Shown here: in pieces, positions 11,896 through 23,459 of the stretch
Layout: the number at the start of each line of letters is the position of its first letter
Position numbering within the stretch: position 1 is the stretch's first letter
Origin: Rhizoclosmatium globosum
Taxonomy: Eukaryota; Chytridiomycota; Chytridiomycetes; Chytridiales; Chytriomycetaceae
Direction of reading: 5' to 3'
NCBI GenBank assembly: GCA_002104985.1
Contig: MCGO01000368.1
Span: 1 to 25,333, forward strand
DNA length: 25,333 bases
Translations under genes and position numbers: made by a program
Notes under the pieces: model-generated
The model's database searches: none
What the model was told of the DNA's origin: nothing
Seen by the model: only the letters and a program-made list of their open reading frames with translations

Positions 11896-14800
11896 TCACT
11901 TCTTCTCAATCTTGGCAAAGTAAGGCGCCAAGAACTCAAAGAAGGCAAACTGGCTAGGCTCAGTTCCATACTTGTAAATAAACCTCGAACTCAAGTAACT
12001 TCCAAAGATGGCCTTGACATAGTTTTCAGGGACGCGTTCCAACAAGGTGTCCAAACCCAACTTGTCAATCAAAAGCTTAGGGAACGCTTCAGCGAGAACA
12101 ACACGACGCAACGCCTCGTTCTCCCACAAGGTGGTGTTCTGTAACTCCTCGTTCAAACGAACGATTCCAACAGACAGGTTGTCGGAAAGGATCGAGTTGG
12201 GGAGCTTAGTACGTTGAGACTCACGCCAGAGACACTCGAATTCCATAGTAGCAGCAGTTTCGATAAAGTTTTGGACAGACTTGACGTATTCGGCGTAGAA
12301 GGCTGGAACAACGCCGTTGGTAACAGCCATGTGTTGCTTGAACTCGGCGTCGTTGAAAGACAAGGCAGCAAGGACTTCGAGGGAAGAAGAAGTGACTCCT
12401 CCCTTGTTAGCAGAGGCGTCCTTGTAAAGCAAGACTCCGGCAGCTTCGAGCTTCAAACGAGCGTCTTGAGTAATGAACAAGTTGGCACCTTCGACAATGT
12501 ACTTGAAGCGAGGGGTTCCATCTGGGTTGAAGAGCTGGTGCACGTTGGCAAGGTCAACAGCCTCTGGACGACCACCACATGGAACAAACAAGTCAGCAGA
12601 AGAGAGTGGGTTCAAGTGGAATTCGTTACGGAACTTGAGTCCAGAGTCAACAACAGTTCCATCTGAAAAACCAAACGTCAGCATATTTACCCTCAAGCAC
12701 CAAATTAAAAACACAAACCTGGCAACTTGACGTTAACATCATCCAACAAGACACGGAATCCCTTTGGTCCCAACTTGGCAACGTTAAAGTGCGAAATCAT
12801 CTTACGCTCCTTAGCAAGTCTCTCAATCTCACCACGGTCCAATCCAACAGGATCATACACAACACCAGATCCATCAACAATACCAATAGTCTTATCCTCA
12901 GAAATCAAAATCTCATTAGATCCCAAGTCACCGTCAGGTCCACCCATCTGCATCTTGGTAACAGCAGACTCCTGGATCCCAAGCTTCCTCAAAATCCCCA
13001 AAACGTATTGATGAACACTTCTCGTCGTCATTCCGTACGTGTCATGTGGGATTCCACCCATACTCTGACTCTTTCCAGTCGTAAACGCCTTCCAGAACCC
13101 AGCCCCACGCTTCTTGGCATGCAAACTCGCCCAGTCCATGAAATCAGCAGTGTTCTCATCAGGTCCAAAGAACAAAATCTCAGGCTTGCCGTACTTGTCA
13201 ACCATGTTGCTTCCAGCAGGTGGAACAACCAAATCCAAAATCGCATCAACGTATTTCTCAAAGGACGGCTTGGCAGTGTCTTGGTGGGCAGCGTCAAGGA
13301 GAATGGTACCCTTGGAACCGCCTTCGGGGATATCCTTGTTCTTGCGTTGTTGGGTGTTGGCGAGACCGTAGTTTTCGTCAAAGAGGGATCGGAGGTTGAT
13401 GGAGTAGGCTTCTCGGTTGCGGGACTTGACGACACGGATTCCTCCACGGGCAATGTCACGGAAACGGAGGTGGAATCCACGGAATTCACCACCGACAACA
13501 AGGAACATTCCGTAGAGTGGTTGTGGGTACTCAACGTCTGGGAGGAAAGCTGGGTTCATGCGGAAGGAAAGGGCAACCTTGGTGGATTGGTAGAACTGCA
13601 TGCAACGTAATCAGTACAGTTCTCGAAAAAAGAATGCAAACTTACGTTGGTCTTGAGAACGTGCTTGTTGAAAGTAACAAAAGACTCGAAAATCATAGCC
13701 TCTTGAGAGTTAGCAACAGTCTTACGAATCACTTCCAAGAGCTCCTTCTCAGAAAGAGCCTTGGTAACAGCCAACTCATTCGAACGATCAGCCTGGTGCT
13801 CAGCAGCAAAAGATGCGTATGAAAGCTTAATCAACTCTGGGTACATCTTGATGATATCCAAGATGTGCTCGCGGGTGAAAGTATCAGTTCTCAATCTCTT
13901 CTTGATCTTGCTCAAAACTTCAACGTGACGGTTGTTCTTTCCATCGAGGAGGGTTTGGAGGGAAGTGTATTCAGATCCGAGACGGTTGACAAAGTGTTGA
14001 GCGAAAATCCAGTTGGTGTAGGCGTACATTGCTTCCTGGACACAGAGCTTTCCGGACTTGAAGAGGTCTTGGAAAGGAGTGGATGGGAGACAAATGAGGA
14101 GAGAGGTTTCCTTGGCGACTTGACCGACACTGTATTCGAATGGACGGGCATCCTTCTTGAGGGATGGACCGAGGTACAATGAAATCACAGTGACACCGTT
14201 TGAGAATGGTTCTATCTTTCTTATTAGCTAAGTGTGTCTTGATGTGTACAATTGATCGTTTATCAATCTCGTTCGCTTCACTATTGGTTCTTCCAGCTTC
14301 GCCTGATAAACGATGGTTCCACTCGCTTCACCCTCACTTTCTGTCCTGCAATCTTTTCATCTTGTTCACTGCGCTCACTAATCTTTTGGCTCCGCCTGAC
14401 GACCTAAAGTTCCGCTCGTTCCTCGCTTCACGTTCCTCACTTCACGTTCCTCACTTCACTGTTCCTCACTCCACTATTCCAAATTAAAAACTCACCAACA
14501 AACTTCTTTGAACATCTCAACCCATAATGCTTGTACAAATCGGTAACAGCACTCAAAAACAGTCTGGCAGTACCAGTCTTGAATCCAACGACCAAACGCT
14601 TTTCACCAGACGAAGCGACGTCATGAACTTCAATGACAGGACCGGTTTGAGCAAGGACTTGTTGGATGACACGGGTGTAGAGTTTTTCGGTGGTGTCAGT
14701 CATGGCTTCTGAGAAGGCAGCGTCGGAGATTGCACGGATGTCAGGGGTTGGAGTAGTTGGAGTGGGTGGGAAGGAACATTTGTTGAGGAAGTAGGAACGG

Positions 14801-15603
14801 AGGTGGGATTTAATAGCTCCTTCAGAGGATTCGGATCGGTAGGATTCGAGACGGAAGGGGGTTGTAATGTCCAAGTACTTTTCGTCGATACTGGTTTTTT
14901 AAAGTTGTTAGAGTGAAGGCGTTAAAGATTCGACCTCCAACAGCTCCGCAATCACGAAATAATGTTGACTTCGCTCATGAAAATTCAGAGGTCAAGTTTT
15001 GTGGCTTTTTTTTCCGAACCGTTCTTGGAAGGCATGCTTCCGGTTCTTTGAACAAGGCTCTGAAGTACTCACATCTTTTCGTAGTTCTTTCCTGAGACAG
15101 CACCGACACCAGGAATGTTTGTGTGGATAAAGACAGCGTTAGAGTCAGTTTGCTTTTCGAGGTTGATGTCAAGAACGCTTTCGTGTTTGACATCAGCGAC
15201 AATCTTTGCCGAGTAGAGCGACAGAATGTGGTTTGCGACAGTTTCGGCTGGCTCGACTTTGAAGTAAAGGTCCGAGATGCCGAGTTTGCTGGCGGAGTTA
15301 ACTGGGTTAGTTACAGGGTTCTCCTAGGAAACAAGGAGGTCCCTAGGAACACAGCCTAGGAAACAACCAACAAGAAAACAAGGAAACACACCCAAAGAAG
15401 TAGTCCACCTCCTGACCAATCAGGTGCTTTGGAATGAAGCCGCGGTTCTCGAGAATGGCCTTGACGCGCTCGACTTGGCCGCTCTTGTCGCTCAACGACG
15501 AGAAGCCGTGCTGCACAACATTCCGCGAAGAAGAACTGGAAAGAGCACGTGCTTGGAACAGCGTCCGAGCTGCTGCCTGGCCTACCCTCGATGCCATTGC
15601 CAT
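11896..15603 (-). CDS. GDH2: NAD-specific glutamate dehydrogenase, large fungal type
   Basis: Catabolic NAD-dependent glutamate dehydrogenase, which releases 2-oxoglutarate and ammonium from glutamate. Six exons (15603-15390, 15301-15073, 14890-14496, 14211-13646, 13595-12719, 12662-11896) sum to 3048 bases, so 1015 aa plus stop with no frameshift. This is the length of the large fungal class. The N terminus (MASRVGQAAARTLFQARALS) has Arg and Ser but no acidic residues, suiting a mitochondrial presequence; two ATGs six bases apart could start it. The substrate and catalytic region is in exon 5: RDIARGGIRV, the lysine motif EGGSKGT near 560 and GPDENTADFMDW near 612-623. The NAD-binding half follows with MGGPDGDLGSNE, DLFVPCGGRPE and EGANLF. 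Codon choice is strongly biased toward C-ending codons in exons 4-6, suggesting high expression. The first intron needs the donor after GGGT to hold frame. Confidence 0.95.
14212..14495 (-). repeat. Long repeat-bearing third intron of the GDH gene
   Basis: At 284 bases this intron is about five times the usual length here. Its 5' part (plus 14405-14475) is a degenerate tandem array with a unit of about 14 bases, close to CGTTCCTCACTTCA. Its 3' part holds a perfect 11-base inverted repeat, ATCGTTTATCA at 14255-14265 and TGATAAACGAT at 14304-14314. It could be a remnant of a small mobile element or a minisatellite that grew in place. No terminal target duplication could be defined. Confidence 0.6.
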
Positions 15604-15744
15604 TGTTGTTCAATAAAAGAAAGAAGGACAAAAAAGTGAAGGGTCAAATGGGAGCCACAGCAGATCACGCTCCCGGTATCCCCCGAGGGCCCCATCTCCC
15701 TCTGCGTTCCGTGAAATGCAACCAAATTTATTAATATGGGAAAT
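15604..15744. promoter_or_regulatory. GDH promoter region
   Basis: These 141 bases lie between the GDH start codon and the stop of the Prm10-like gene, so the GDH promoter is compact or reaches into its neighbour. The middle is GC-richer than flanking spacers (CCCCCGAGGGCCCCAT near 15679-15694). No TATA box is obvious. Confidence 0.35.
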
Positions 15745-17891
15745 CTAGATTGTTAAATACTCGTACTTCGGCCTTCGTCGCGGCCACACTAACATGCTTG
15801 CAAAGAAAAGCCCCAAGGCAAGTGAAATAGCTACTGTCAGCATTGATACCATGAAATTGCTTCCATCTGTAACACCTCCAAATCCTGTACTATTGTTGAC
15901 TGTCTTACTAGCCACAAAGAACCCAACAGTACTCTTTACACTCAGCGATCCAGGCACCTGGATCCAAATGGCTGTCCAAATCGGTCCCACTGCCACATCT
16001 TTAGTTACTCTCGCGTCTGAAAAGAACTCTGTTTTAGTGAACCTTGAAATCTTATCAGCAATAACACTCCATCGAACACTTACAAATATTTCCAGTAATA
16101 CCAATAGCAGCGCTAACAATAGTATTTACAGCAATAGGCTGTTCTTTTAAGAACGGAACAAGGTTCACAAGGTTATACATCGCATACCCAACGAAACTCG
16201 TGAAACACATTATCCCAAACTGATGCTTATTCGCTTGAAACAGAATATTGATAGACATTGCCATTGGTACAAAGAACAGAATCGCCCATAACTGAGTCGT
16301 AGGTGCACATGTCGGGGCCGTGTACGTCGCAAGTGGCCACAACACAAGTGACTCGCCAACTGTAATCCCAAACCCAAGCATCATGGCACAAAAAAGCGCT
16401 TGAAACATTCGGATCGTGCCACTCACGAGGTTCTTTGTTGACAACTCAATCACGGAAATCGTTAAACTCATCCCAGGCAAGAACATGATCAACGCAGCCA
16501 ATGTGACTTTCAAAGGATCGAAGCAGATTCCATTCGCATAGAACGTATTTTGTACTGCTTTCGCTATGAACGCCGTGCAAAGCCTATTATCCTCTATTCA
16601 TTAGCCAACGTCACACCCAAATATTAAATACTCACCCCGCCAAAAACTCTGGCAAAAAGATAAACACACTACTCCCCAAATAAACATAAATAGCACCCGC
16701 AATAAACCCAAGTATCCCAGCAACCCCCGCCTCAAACCACGTCGTATAAAACATCAACAGTGCGAAACAGAAACTCGTAATGGGGAAAGTGACAAGATTA
16801 ACCCACCACGGGTAATCCTCTGCCGACTCAATCGCTTCCAACAACTCAACCGCATTATACACATCCACAAGCCGTTTCGTAACTGTCTGACAAAGCGCAT
16901 TCGTTTGCGCGAGTTTACTCATATTCATGCCTACACCAACCGCACATAATCAGTATCCCAACTCCACCCCACACGCCCCTTCAAAAACCTAATTACCTGC
17001 ATGCTGCTTCACAAAATGCACCTTCGACTCATACCCACCCCCAAAAGAAATCAACACAATCCCAGGTAACAGCAGAAACTCCGCCTGCAGATCAAGCGCC
17101 TTTGAAACCTGTGTCAAATGCGGCTCGAGTTGATGCGTCGGTGCGCCGAACTTGAAGAAGCATTTCGAGAGGTGGATTATGAACGCGCGTTTTAAAGTTT
17201 CCTCGCGTGACACTTTCAGGGGATCGATTTGTGGGTAATTTGGGGGTGGTGGTGGTGGTGGTGGGAGGACGGATTCGAGAGCGGGTCCGTTTGTGAAACT
17301 GTCGTTGTCTGTGTTGTCGACATTGATTCCAAGGCCGAAGTCTTTTTCTTCAATTGATGTGACAGAGATGGCACCGCTTCCCAATACCGCTGCTGCAGCC
17401 CATGGACTGATCCCTTTCCCTCTCATCAACCGTCCCAGATCGTGTTCCTCCTCTCCAGCCACTACACCGCCTGCACCGCTGGCCTCGGTATCGAAATGGA
17501 AGGATGCACGGTTGAGGAGGAGACTGGGGACAGCTCCAAACGACTTTCGGGGTGTGATGTTGGGAGATCCGGGTGTGGTCGGGTGTGTGGTAATAACTCT
17601 GGTTAGAAAGGTTTTCTCAAGAGTTTTGTCCGACTGGACTCGCTTGAGGTCGCTTGTTGACGGGGAAGAGGAGGACTCGATGTCGAGGACGTGGTCGATT
17701 GCAGGGGATCGGAGGAATTGTGTTGGTGGTGAGGATGTGAATTTGGGTGTTGATTTGATGCGTGGGGGCGAGAGGGATCGTTGGCGGTATGCTGAAGAAG
17801 GGAGGGCTGTTGTTGGAAATGGATGGATTGGTGGTGGTGCTGTTGGTGGTGTCGTGGCTGATCCTGTTGTTGGCAGAGGTTGATTAGTCAT
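15745..17891 (-). CDS. Prm10/ThrE-like membrane transporter (DUF1212 family)
   Basis: Exons 17891-16997, 16930-16636, 16583-16084 and 16016-15745 sum to 1962 bases (653 aa). The start is ATG 17889-17891. The first 200 or so residues are disordered, rich in Pro, Ser and Thr, and include a run of eight prolines. A cytoplasmic ThrE domain follows, with HLSKCFFKFGAPTHQLEPHL and ISFGGGYESKVHF, then about ten hydrophobic helices over the last 350 residues, including MFLPGMSLTISVIEL and WIQVPGSLSVKSTVGFF, which match the paired PG-containing helices of the family. Bacterial ThrE exports threonine. Fungal Prm10-like members are pheromone-regulated membrane proteins with unsettled substrate. The last intron takes the downstream acceptor (TTCTTTTCAG), restoring GNIYARVTK. 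It is tandem with GDH, 141 bases away. Confidence 0.85.
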
Positions 17892-18390
17892 GGTTGATAA
17901 GACTGATAACGAGGTTCCCAACCTGCTTTTGGTTGTTTCGGGTCTGGCATCAGTGGATCTTGGGTATACTTGGAAGATGATGCCATAAGTGGACGTTGCT
18001 CTTCCGGTTTAAGGATCCGTGATTGGTTGCGTGCAGAAATGTCGTCATCTTCATGCTGGCCAAGGACCCCAAGCCCTAATTTTGGTCATTAAAAAAGCAG
18101 GGTTCACAAAAGAGAGATCCGATAATTTAAGTATATTAACCTGTTATTCTTTGTTCCATTTCATTCAGTTGAGTTCTAGTAGTCAGCCAGAACTTCCATC
18201 CATTGTCTCCCGCAATCCAATCAAAATAGATCGAACCGCAAACTTCACCGCTTGCAACACAACAACAAAGAGCTCCTTACATCAAACAATCCCCAAACCA
18301 TACTGCAAAAAACCTAAGGAGAATCCCGGTTAACATCAACATTTGAATCCAAAAACGCTCCGTCAAGCCCCTTGATTACCAACCAAAAAC
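17892..18390. promoter_or_regulatory. Divergent intergenic region between the Prm10-like and MARVEL-like genes
   Basis: This 499-base stretch separates two start codons facing outward and should hold both promoters. The right half is rich in A and C on the plus strand close to the MARVEL-like start. A 104-codon open stretch (18019-18333) has no domain, no codon bias and lies in the leader, so I do not call it a gene. Confidence 0.4.
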
Positions 18391-19370
18391 ATGACTTCAC
18401 ACGATGACCTGTCATCAGGCCGTCTAACCCCTCGAGAAGAAATATTCGTATCCACGATAGACCACATAAACCTCGAACATCCACCTGGCGGAACACCCGT
18501 CGCCTCACCGCCCCTGACTCCAACAGCAACATTCGACCGTCGTGCATCAACACACTTTGACGGACACCATGTTATCAACCACACCTTACGCGATTCTCAT
18601 GGAAGCATAGTCACAATCAATCACGTCGATGTCTCTTCAAAAGAAGGATACGAAAAACAACAAATTCAACCAGACCTGCCTACGCCATCAACTCAAGACC
18701 CACAAAACCAAAACAGAACATTCTTGATCCTTCGCATAACACAATGCATTCTCTCCATAATCGTATTCTTCTGTTTCGTAAACTCTCTGGGCTTTGGTAT
18801 GAAAGGTAGGTCTGTTGACCAACCCCTCCATATTACTCACCAAAAAATAGATAATGAGACAGTTGCTCAAAAACTTGTAATCTATGTAATAGTCATATCC
18901 GCATTCTACTCGGGCGCACACATTCCATGCCTAATCATCCCTCGAATCCGGGAACGTGCAGAATACGTATTCGCAGTACTCCTCCTCGACTCCACACTCG
19001 CGTTCATGTGGATAATCGCTCTAGTATTATTCAAAGCGAAAGGGTCGAAGACAGCTGGCTCGTTTTTCGGTAAGCTCTGTGATTTCCCTCTAATATCCTG
19101 AAAGCAAAGTTTAATGTGTATTTTGAATAAGGATCCGTGAATGTTATTCTGTTGGTCACGACGTTGATAATGGAGGTCCGACTGCTTCTTAGTGGTCCTA
19201 AGCCTCAACGAAGAAACGATAAAGAAGTGAATGTTAATTCTCTGCAAGGAGGTCGAGTTGTGCCTTCATCGCCGAGTGTTCGGGACGTGGTGAATTCGAA
19301 TGCAATGAAGGGGTTACGATCGAATGTTACTGGTGGAAAGGCCGAGTTTTCTACAGCTGGTTATCAGTGA
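18391..19370 (+). CDS. Four-TM MARVEL-like membrane protein
   Basis: Exons 18391-18805, 18851-19069 and 19132-19370 give 873 bases (290 aa). The N-terminal 110 residues are hydrophilic and disordered. Four hydrophobic helices follow: ILRITQCILSIIVFFCFV, KLVIYVIVISAFYSGAH, YVFAVLLLDSTLAFMWIIAL and SVNVILLVTTLIMEVRLL. The layout, with an RITQ start to TM1 and an acidic LDS in TM3, resembles fungal MARVEL-domain proteins (Nce102-type), which organise plasma-membrane domains. The C-terminal 70 residues are polar. The first intron is 45 bases, lacks a stop and keeps frame, so the retained form would be 15 residues longer. MARVEL membership is inferred from topology, not from a strong motif. Confidence 0.7.
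18806..18850 (+). other. Phase-neutral 45-base intron that can be read through
   Basis: GTAGGT donor, ATTACTCAC branch-like motif and AAAATAG acceptor mark an ordinary intron of this genome. Its length is a multiple of three and it holds no in-frame stop, so retention would add 15 residues just after the first membrane helix. Confidence 0.55.
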
Positions 19371-19755
19371 GTGTAGCATGGTTTGGAAAATTATTTGGTT
19401 TTCAGTACTAAGGTTTTCGTTCATCGGTGTTGGTGGTTTTGTTCTTGTTTTCGCTTTTTGATATCCCATGTTCGTTACTTTCTAATATACCACTTCTTTT
19501 AATCTTCAAATATTCCTGCAAATCGAATTCCATATATAATTAATGTTCTATGGATCTCGTTTGAGCCAATCCCATTTTTGGAACACTTGGAAGCTTCGGT
19601 TGTCAAAAGCGTTCTTGAAGGCGTCCGAACAATTTTAGAATCCTTTCCTGCCAACACTACTCCGAAACACTCGAGAAGGAATTATAACTTCTACGGAGTT
19701 TTCCATAATAAGAAGCTTTCCCTTTCACCCCACACCCACATACATCCTGTCTACA
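19371..19755. other. Intergenic region before the cyclin gene
   Basis: 385 bases between two genes read rightward. The first third is T-rich and fits a 3' untranslated region. The rest carries AT-rich patches (CATATATAATTAATG near 19530-19544) and ends in a C/A-rich leader (CACCCCACACCCACATACATCC, 19726-19747) just ahead of the cyclin ATG. An open stretch from 19578 has no recognisable content. Confidence 0.4.
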
Positions 19756-21203
19756 ATGTCCATCAATATGCGATCAAGTTCAGCTCCTGGATCTGGAAGT
19801 AATAATTCAAAGGCTTGTCACAGTTACCTGTCAGTAGTTATGGACAATAGTCGTCCCCCATCCCGAGAAGCTTGTCACCAGAAGTCTTCTTCGCTACCGG
19901 CACCAACTACTACATCCCAGCCAGGCCATCGACGGACAGTATCATCTCACTTAACACCACCCGGATATGGTATGCTACCAAATCTAAATTCATGCCACAG
20001 GTATACTCATTAAATTCCACAACAGAAAGAGACCAAATCCCACGCCTCTCGTGCTTCATCTCCCTCCTCGTCTACCATGTATGGACCTCAAAGACACTAT
20101 CCCAAACGCTAGACGTGAGGAATACTAACCAATTCCTCATCACTTTTGTAAAGGTAACTATTCAAGCTTGGCACAAGCTGACCCCCTTCCAGAACAACCA
20201 ATACCCCAATCCGCCAAACCAACTCACAAGCACCAATCATCTAACCCAACATCCTATAATTTCAACAAAATAGAATATACTTGAAATAACACGAATTCCA
20301 TTACCAGTTGTAACTCTCGCTGTAAAATATCTTCAACGGTTACGCCGTCTCCGTTCCATCCCCCACTCAAAACAACCCACAAAAAACGACGAAACAAGAA
20401 TATTCTCTGTAGCTTTGATCCTCGCCCAAAAGTACAGCGATGATACGCCATATGGAAACAAAATGTGGGGGAAAGTCCTTGGCTTGAATGCACTTGACCT
20501 CACACGGCTTGAGATTCAATTCTTGGGAGAACTAGGATACAACTTATACGTCCCTGAAAATGAATACGGGAGTTTCTGTCGCGGTGTACAAGCCTTAGCT
20601 CGAGAATGGAACGCCAGTATTGCCATGACAAGTGACTCCCTCATTGGAAAAGCATTACACATTCCTCGACCCATCGTCACTTCAAACCTCCCAAAAAAAC
20701 AATCTCTCCAAACCCCAACATCATCTACAGAATCACTGGCACCAAACCAACAATCCACCCCCGCACCAAAAATAATGACACCCCAAGAAATCACACCTCC
20801 AATCACAACAGACACAGCCACATCTTCAACTCGCGTTCAACCTCCAAAAACCATCACTCCACTTCTCCTGATTCCATCAACTTTCCTCCCACCTCGATCA
20901 AATAACTCAACCCCAACGCCATCAACTCTCGAAGAATTCCTGTCAGTGGCTCCAAAGACATACGGCCTTTTACAAGCATCTTCGGTGGGTGCATCTCCAG
21001 TCGTACAGATTCCAGGAAGTCATCAACCACAGTACTACGTCGTGGCAACACCTCAATTCGTGCTTCTTCCCAGCGCGGTGACTTCTGAATTCAGTAACGA
21101 TATGATCCACGTTGTATCTGCAAAGAATTCCAGAGCTACGAGTCCAGCTGGCGATGACGGAGAGGATCATGGACGAGAAGTAAAGCGGGCAAAGTACTGT
21201 TGA
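19756..21203 (+). CDS. Pho80/Pcl-type cyclin
   Basis: Cyclin of the Pho80/Pcl group, partner of a Pho85-like CDK in phosphate, glycogen or cell-cycle control. The box reads over two exons: PRLSCFISLLVYHVW, then FLITFVK joined to NILEITRIPLPVV, TLAVKYLQRLRRL, FSVALILAQKYSDD, WGKVLGLNALDLTRLEIQFL and ELGYNLYV. The conserved Lys in LAVKYLQRL and the LE.QFL.ELGY...V end support the family. The tail of about 200 residues is Pro/Ser/Thr-rich and ends in a basic KRAKYC. The 120-base intron 20154-20273 is firm. The 5' end is less so: ATG 19756, donor 19799 and acceptor 19881 give 414 aa in frame, but other splices between the two open frames at 19800-20000 cannot be excluded. Confidence 0.75.
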
Positions 21204-21355
21204 GTAAAAATTTGGTGGATTTTAAAGATACGAGTATGGTGTAATTTGAATAATGACAGAAGTGGGTGGTGGTGGTGAGGAGAAATACAATAAATGTAAT
21301 ACAAAACTTAAAAACTTATTAAATACAACATGCCAATACCCATCACTCAATCCCA

Positions 21356-22772
21356 TCACCGCCGACCATTACTACTACCCATTGTAAAAGACGACCCCAA
21401 GTTCCCCAACAACGACAAAGGAAGCTGCACCCACACAGCTGCACACAAATCACTCAACCACCCAATCCGTCCACCAACAGCATCTCTCACATCCACCCTA
21501 TCAATTCCAACCTTCAAGTTCTGTTGAAGCAGTAAACTACTAACCAAATCCAATGTACTTCCCAGCTGTCCAAAATTCATCCCTATCGTAACGTTTGGCG
21601 ATCCTTGCTCTGCATAGACTACAGGTGCTGTAATGCTATACGCAGGAACTTGAGATATGTTCAGGCGGAATTGTAATGATGTGAGGCTAAGTGATAAAGG
21701 ATTGACTGGATACAGAGCAGGCGGGAATGAAATGGACGCGGTTGTATCGCCTCCACTGAGTAAGACTTTCGCATTTGATAAATACAAATGGAAGGACTGA
21801 GATGGATCTACTGGATTTGTGGACGCCAGAGGGAAGGGCATGCCTATAAATACAACTCATTAGCCAACTAAAACCGTAAAAGTAATACTCACGAGCATCA
21901 ACCATAATCTGTCCTAAATCAATAACGCGTTTCAAATATACATTTGGAACTAACAGAGACCCCACCCATATATCCACATTTGCAGAAACCCTAACTCTCG
22001 GTCCATCCGCCGCATACCCACTCATCAAACACCCCAAAACTTTTTGCACAAAAGTCTGCCCCAACACAAACACCCCTCCACCCTCCCCCAAATCCAAAAC
22101 CTTCACCACAGCATGATCAACACTCATACCTAAATTCCCACCAAGCACAGAAACCCCTTCCTTCAACGTAACCTCCGCAATCTCATAAAACGATTCAGTA
22201 GTCCGAACATACCCACTCGAGTTCCCCTCCCCTGTCACACCAAGCTCCACCGTCCACGTCATTCCACCAATATACAACGGGATACCAAACGGAACAAGAC
22301 CGTTATACCCGCCCTGCGTCAAATTCGTAGAGAACGTAAGTGTACCAAGAGTGCCGGGAGTCTTTGTCGTCGCGTTCATTGCGTCAAGACGGAACAACGA
22401 AATCACGATCGGCGCGTTGTTTCCGAGGGCACCGTTTGAAAACTGAGATTCGATGATAGCAGGTAGTGCGAACCGAAGAAACAGAGGAGTGAAGATGATG
22501 GAGACGAGGAAGAATCCGATTATTCCGTAGATTGTGTATCTGCAGGGTTTGTATGTGTAGTATGCCGTGCATGTGTTTTTCAGAGTTTGTGCACGTTCAG
22601 TGATAAGAGTTGTGAGTTGGTCTGTTTTTGTGGGAGGAGTCTGTGGAGGTTCCAAAATGCCCTTAGGTTCTGTATGCAGGAGAGTTGAGTCTGAGTCGGA
22701 CAGAGGGAGTGGCTTGAGTGGAATGTCGTGCGAGCCATCTGAAGGTGTCCGCGGCGAACGAAGGAATGTCAT
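21356..22772 (-). CDS. DUF3712 family single-pass membrane protein
   Basis: Exons 22772-21893 and 21843-21356 sum to 1368 bases (455 aa). A polar, Pro/Ser/Thr-rich N-terminal arm of about 80 residues precedes one membrane helix (YTIYGIIGFFLVSIIFTPLFL). The remainder is a long beta-rich domain with Asn-linked glycosylation sites, for example NATT and NSSG, of the fungal DUF3712 type (LEA/AsmA-like, vacuole or cell-surface in characterised fungi). The C terminus carries a second hydrophobic segment (LCAAVWVQLPLSLLGNLG) that might insert in, or lie on, the membrane. It converges with the cyclin gene, 152 bases apart. No biochemical function is known for the family. Confidence 0.75.
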
Positions 22773-22891
22773 ACTAGCTGCAGGTGGTGATCGTTGGAGG
22801 CTATTTAAGTGATATTTTGGATGCGAATCGGCGGGTTTGTCATTTTGGGACTAGGGCATAAAGATCGAACTCTCAATGAATATACAATTTA

Positions 22892-23459
22892 TTACATTCT
22901 AAACTCTTTTGACTGATTCAACAACTGTATCACTTCTGAATCATCAACTTGAGGGAAATTATCGTACCTGTAGAAATTCCAAAGCGTTAAACACAAAACA
23001 GCACTTAATTAAAACCACACCAAAGTCCAACAGCTTGAAAATTGCGGGGTTGAAGGGGAACAATCAGGCGATCCACTTCTCGAGCAAGCGTCTCACAAGA
23101 TTCAATTGGGCCAACTGGAGAAACCACCACAATCTTTTCAGGCGACATTGTCTGCAACGACTTTACAGCAAACTGAGTATCTGGTCCTATTCCATCTTAA
23201 TTTGGATGGCATAGTTAATTGGTTTGGCTGAAGGAGGCACTACACACCATCAACAACAACCACCACGCGACCTTTCACTTCCTCCTTTGAAACATTAAAA
23301 TGCCTCAAGTTTTCGTTGTTTGTTGAAACGAGAGCGATTCTGCTCTTTGCTTTCTTTGCGAGACAGAGCGCGACAGGAACAGCACCCACGTTCGAAGCAA
23401 CGACCAACGCAGACGACTCGAGGGACACTGTCGATGCGAGGAAGGCCGATGCGTGTTTC
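22892..23459 (-). CDS. Phosphoribosyltransferase-fold protein, N terminus unresolved
   Basis: Three exons can be followed: about 23459-23248, 23195-23021 and 22967-22892. The first carries SALVVASNVGAVPVALCLAKK, equivalent to the PRGG.PVA region of the family, then VVVVVD. Splicing joins D to DGIGPDTQFAV, the PRPP-binding DDG..T loop in altered form. The second exon has VVVSPVGPIESCETLAREVD and AVGLW, joined to YDNFPQVDDSEV, which are hallmarks of the small bacterial-type phosphoribosyltransferases annotated as hypothetical PRTases. The classical GATM/RGG residues are replaced (NVGAVP for PRGGVP), so activity is uncertain. Upstream of 23459 the frame runs into stops and I could not place the start; a short intron around 23460-23490 with CTTACTAAG is likely. 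The first half of the family's usual length is missing or unrecognised. Confidence 0.6.

Noticed and set aside
12789..13610. 273-codon open frame on the plus strand
   Set aside because: It is antisense to exon 5 of GDH, has no domain, and owes its openness to the strong codon bias of that exon.
16050..16083. Apparent frameshift in the Prm10-like gene between GNI and RWSVIADK
   Set aside because: Using the downstream acceptor TTCTTTTCAG ending at 16017 gives a 67-base intron, restores the frame and recreates the conserved GN.YAR segment.
17293..17883. 196-codon plus-strand open frame
   Set aside because: Antisense to the Pro/Ser-rich head of the Prm10-like gene, with low-complexity Arg/Gly/Val content and no motif.
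18019..18333. 104-codon plus-strand open frame upstream of the MARVEL-like gene
   Set aside because: No domain, no codon bias, no splice partner; it occupies the divergent promoter region.
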